A stretch of 64,000 bases of DNA from Pseudactinotalea terrae (lineage in GTDB: Bacteria > Actinomycetota > Actinomycetes > Actinomycetales > Beutenbergiaceae). Location of the stretch: positions 589,097-653,096 of the forward strand of contig NZ_WNXZ01000003.1 of NCBI RefSeq assembly GCF_009733845.1. The letters are read 5' to 3'. Below, piece after piece: positions 62,682-64,000 of this stretch (positions within the stretch are counted from its first letter, which is position 1; each line of letters opens with the position of its first letter). The notes beneath the pieces are model-generated. The model was not told the origin of the DNA, made no database searches, and worked only from the letters and a program-made list of their open reading frames with translations. The position numbers and the translations under genes were made by a program.

Positions 62682-64000
62682 TCAGGCCGTCTGCGCGGCC
62701 AGGTGGTGGAGTGCGGTGGCGATGGTGCGGTCTCGTTCGGTGGTGGCGTGTTGGTAGATGGCTGCGGCGCGGGCGGTGCTGTGGCCGATGCGGCGTTGTA
62801 GTTCGGCCTGGGTGGCGCCGCTGATGGCGGCGAGGGTGGCGCCGGTGTGGCGTAGGTGGTGCCAGGTGGCATCTGGGCGGCCGATCAGGGCGCGGGCGCG
62901 GCGGAGCACGCTCGAGCGGGCCGGGGCGCTCACGGGGGCGCCGGTGGTGGTGGTGAAGATCAGTGCCTCTGGGCTGGTGTCGGTGGTGTGCGCTAGCAGG
63001 TGCTCGGCCAGCGCTGCGGCCACGAACGCGGGCAGGGCGACGGTGCGGCGGCCGGCGGCGCTCTTGGGTGGGCCGTAGCTGATGGGCTGGCCGGCGATCT
63101 CGACCAGGGTGCGGCGAACGGTGACGGTGGCGGTACTGGTGTCGAGGTCGCGGCGGCGCAGCGCGAACACTTCGCCGGGGCGCAGCCCTGACCAGGCGGC
63201 CAGCAGCACGGCGGCGGCGTAGCGGTCGGGGACGGCGCCGGCCAGGGCGTTGACCTCGGCCGGGGTCAGCGGCAGCCGTTCGGGGTGGGCGACGTGGCCG
63301 GCGCCAGCGATGCGGGCCGGGTTGCTCGAGAGCAGCCCGTCACTGACAGCCTGGGTCAGCACGGTGTGTAGCAGCCGGTAGGCCTGGGCGGCGGTGGTGC
63401 GGCCGGCGTCGGCAGGGACCTCGGGGGCGGGGCGCACGTCCGGCCGGCCGGCGGCGGACCAGGCGGCATGGACCGACCTCGGCAGGCGACCGGTGGCGGC
63501 GACCTCGAGGCCTTGGGCGCGTGCCCAGGCGCGAGCGGGGTCACCGGTGCGGCGTGAGGCGCCGGAGCCGTTGAGCAGCCGGGCGGCGGCCCGCTGGTGG
63601 GCGGTGGTGGTGACGGCGGCGAACCATTCCCGCACCAGCGGCGGGCTGATCGCGCTCAGTGCCAGCGGTGCCAGGTGCACGGCGTCGCGGCCGGTGCCGA
63701 CCGGCTGCGCGAGCCAGCGGGCGATCAGACGGGCGTAGAGGTCGCGGGTGCGGGGCCGCAGCTGCGGCGCGCGCTGACGCTGCCACGCGGTCAGGTACTC
63801 GGCCAGGGTGACCTCTGCGCGCTCGGGTGGTGCCCACTGGCCGCGCAGCAGGTCGGCACGGATGCCGACCAGCCACCGGTCAGCCTCGCCGCGGGTGTCG
63901 AACGTGACCGGCGCCGACCGCAGCCGGCCATCCGCGCCGACATACCGGGCACGCCACCGACCCGACCGCAACCGCTCCACAGCACCAAACTCACGACGGC
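62682..64000 (-). CDS. Tyrosine integrase with inserted Lsr2-like domain (copy 2), truncated by window
   Basis: At least 439 residues of an integrase identical in its visible sequence to copy 1 at 57307-58668, including the Lsr2-like insert and all catalytic residues. By offset its start codon would be at about 64013, outside the window. The last dozen residues differ (TALHHLAAQTA versus HELGTARTATN and so on), where the identical block ends. It is followed 15 bp later by the double-SAM recombinase. Confidence 0.9.
   Translation of the reverse strand, partial: RREFGAVERLRSGRWRARYVGADGRLRSAPVTFDTRGEADRWLVGIRADLLRGQWAPPERAEVTLAEYLTAWQRQRAPQLRPRTRDLYARLIARWLAQPVGTGRDAVHLAPLALSAISPPLVREWFAAVTTTAHQRAAARLLNGSGASRRTGDPARAWARAQGLEVAATGRLPRSVHAAWSAAGRPDVRPAPEVPADAGRTTAAQAYRLLHTVLTQAVSDGLLSSNPARIAGAGHVAHPERLPLTPAEVNALAGAVPDRYAAAVLLAAWSGLRPGEVFALRRRDLDTSTATVTVRRTLVEIAGQPISYGPPKSAAGRRTVALPAFVAAALAEHLLAHTTDTSPEALIFTTTTGAPVSAPARSSVLRRARALIGRPDATWHHLRHTGATLAAISGATQAELQRRIGHSTARAAAIYQHATTERDRTIATALHHLAAQTA
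62706..64000. repeat. Long direct repeat, copy 2 (with 57361-58655)
   Basis: Identical over 1,295 bp to 57361-58655 and continuing to the window end. Identity at every position, including third codon positions, means very recent duplication, gene conversion or an assembly artefact. Confidence 0.9.

Noticed and set aside
57307..64000. A recombinase-in-trio (RIT) element
   Set aside because: Three tyrosine recombinases are present, but the first is 3 kb away behind an Lsr2/HNH-like gene and near a tRNA attachment site. RIT elements have three adjacent genes of distinct types. The right flank is needed to decide.

Overview
The window comes from a high-GC actinobacterium, most likely of the order Micrococcales (Cellulomonas/Beutenbergia/Ruania-like relatives), though I cannot name the genus. 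The lineage signs are very high GC with many GTG starts, a mycothiol-type nitroreductase relative, an F420-type luciferase-like oxidoreductase, a GlbO-type truncated haemoglobin, an Orn oligoribonuclease, paired dynamin-like GTPases, zinc-free L31 and L32 ribosomal proteins, and Lsr2-like DNA-binding domains.

Positions 1-57100 look like ordinary chromosome. 1-9000: SIS-domain fragment, Bcp peroxiredoxin, a START-type protein, a quinone-oxidoreductase-like enzyme, a membrane protein beside a NarL-type two-component system, a TetR-GAPDH pair and argG. 9000-19000: a cold-shock gene, a YceI/ECF-sigma/anti-sigma operon, an ArsR-AHSA1 pair, an ATP-grasp enzyme, a persulfide-response operon (CoA-disulfide-reductase/rhodanese fusion, CstR-like repressor, small Cys protein) with a clear operator, tRNA-Lys, tRNA-His, tRNA-Arg, orn, a HAD phosphatase and an LLM oxidoreductase. 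19000-34700: two dynamin-like GTPases, ssb, ettA, a TOPRIM protein, an aldo-keto reductase, a thioesterase, a NagZ-MurQ fusion enzyme, then a sulfur-transfer cassette (SQR-like flavoprotein, DsrC/TusE-like and DsrE-like proteins) bracketed by a 48-bp direct repeat, and a CbbX-type AAA+ ATPase. 34700-57000: tesB, glbO, PTS domain proteins, mscS, malQ, pepN, a rhodanese gene behind a Cys-rich leader peptide, an SQR-like flavoprotein, an S9 peptidase, rpiB, a repeat-filled spacer, an Atl-type protein, cysE-cysK, a GntR-regulated membrane protein, and rpmE2-rpmF.

From about 57113 to the right edge the window enters an integrated mobile element. A tRNA-Gly(TCC) 3' half without its 5' half marks the attachment site. 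Beyond it lie a tyrosine recombinase with an Lsr2-like helix pair inserted between its domains, a protein with two Lsr2-like domains and a zinc-finger/HNH-like module, four palindromic iterons, an HTH protein, an excisionase, a second recombinase with a duplicated SAM-like domain, and a third recombinase identical over 1,295 bp to the first. The other end of the element, expected to carry the intact tRNA-Gly, is outside the window.

Sulfur chemistry recurs: three separate loci (persulfide operon, SQR/DsrC/DsrE cassette, Cys-leader rhodanese plus a Cys-less SQR homologue) together with cysE-cysK point to controlled handling of sulfide, persulfide and cysteine. Several intergenic regions carry short words repeated directly and inverted, forming strong hairpins.
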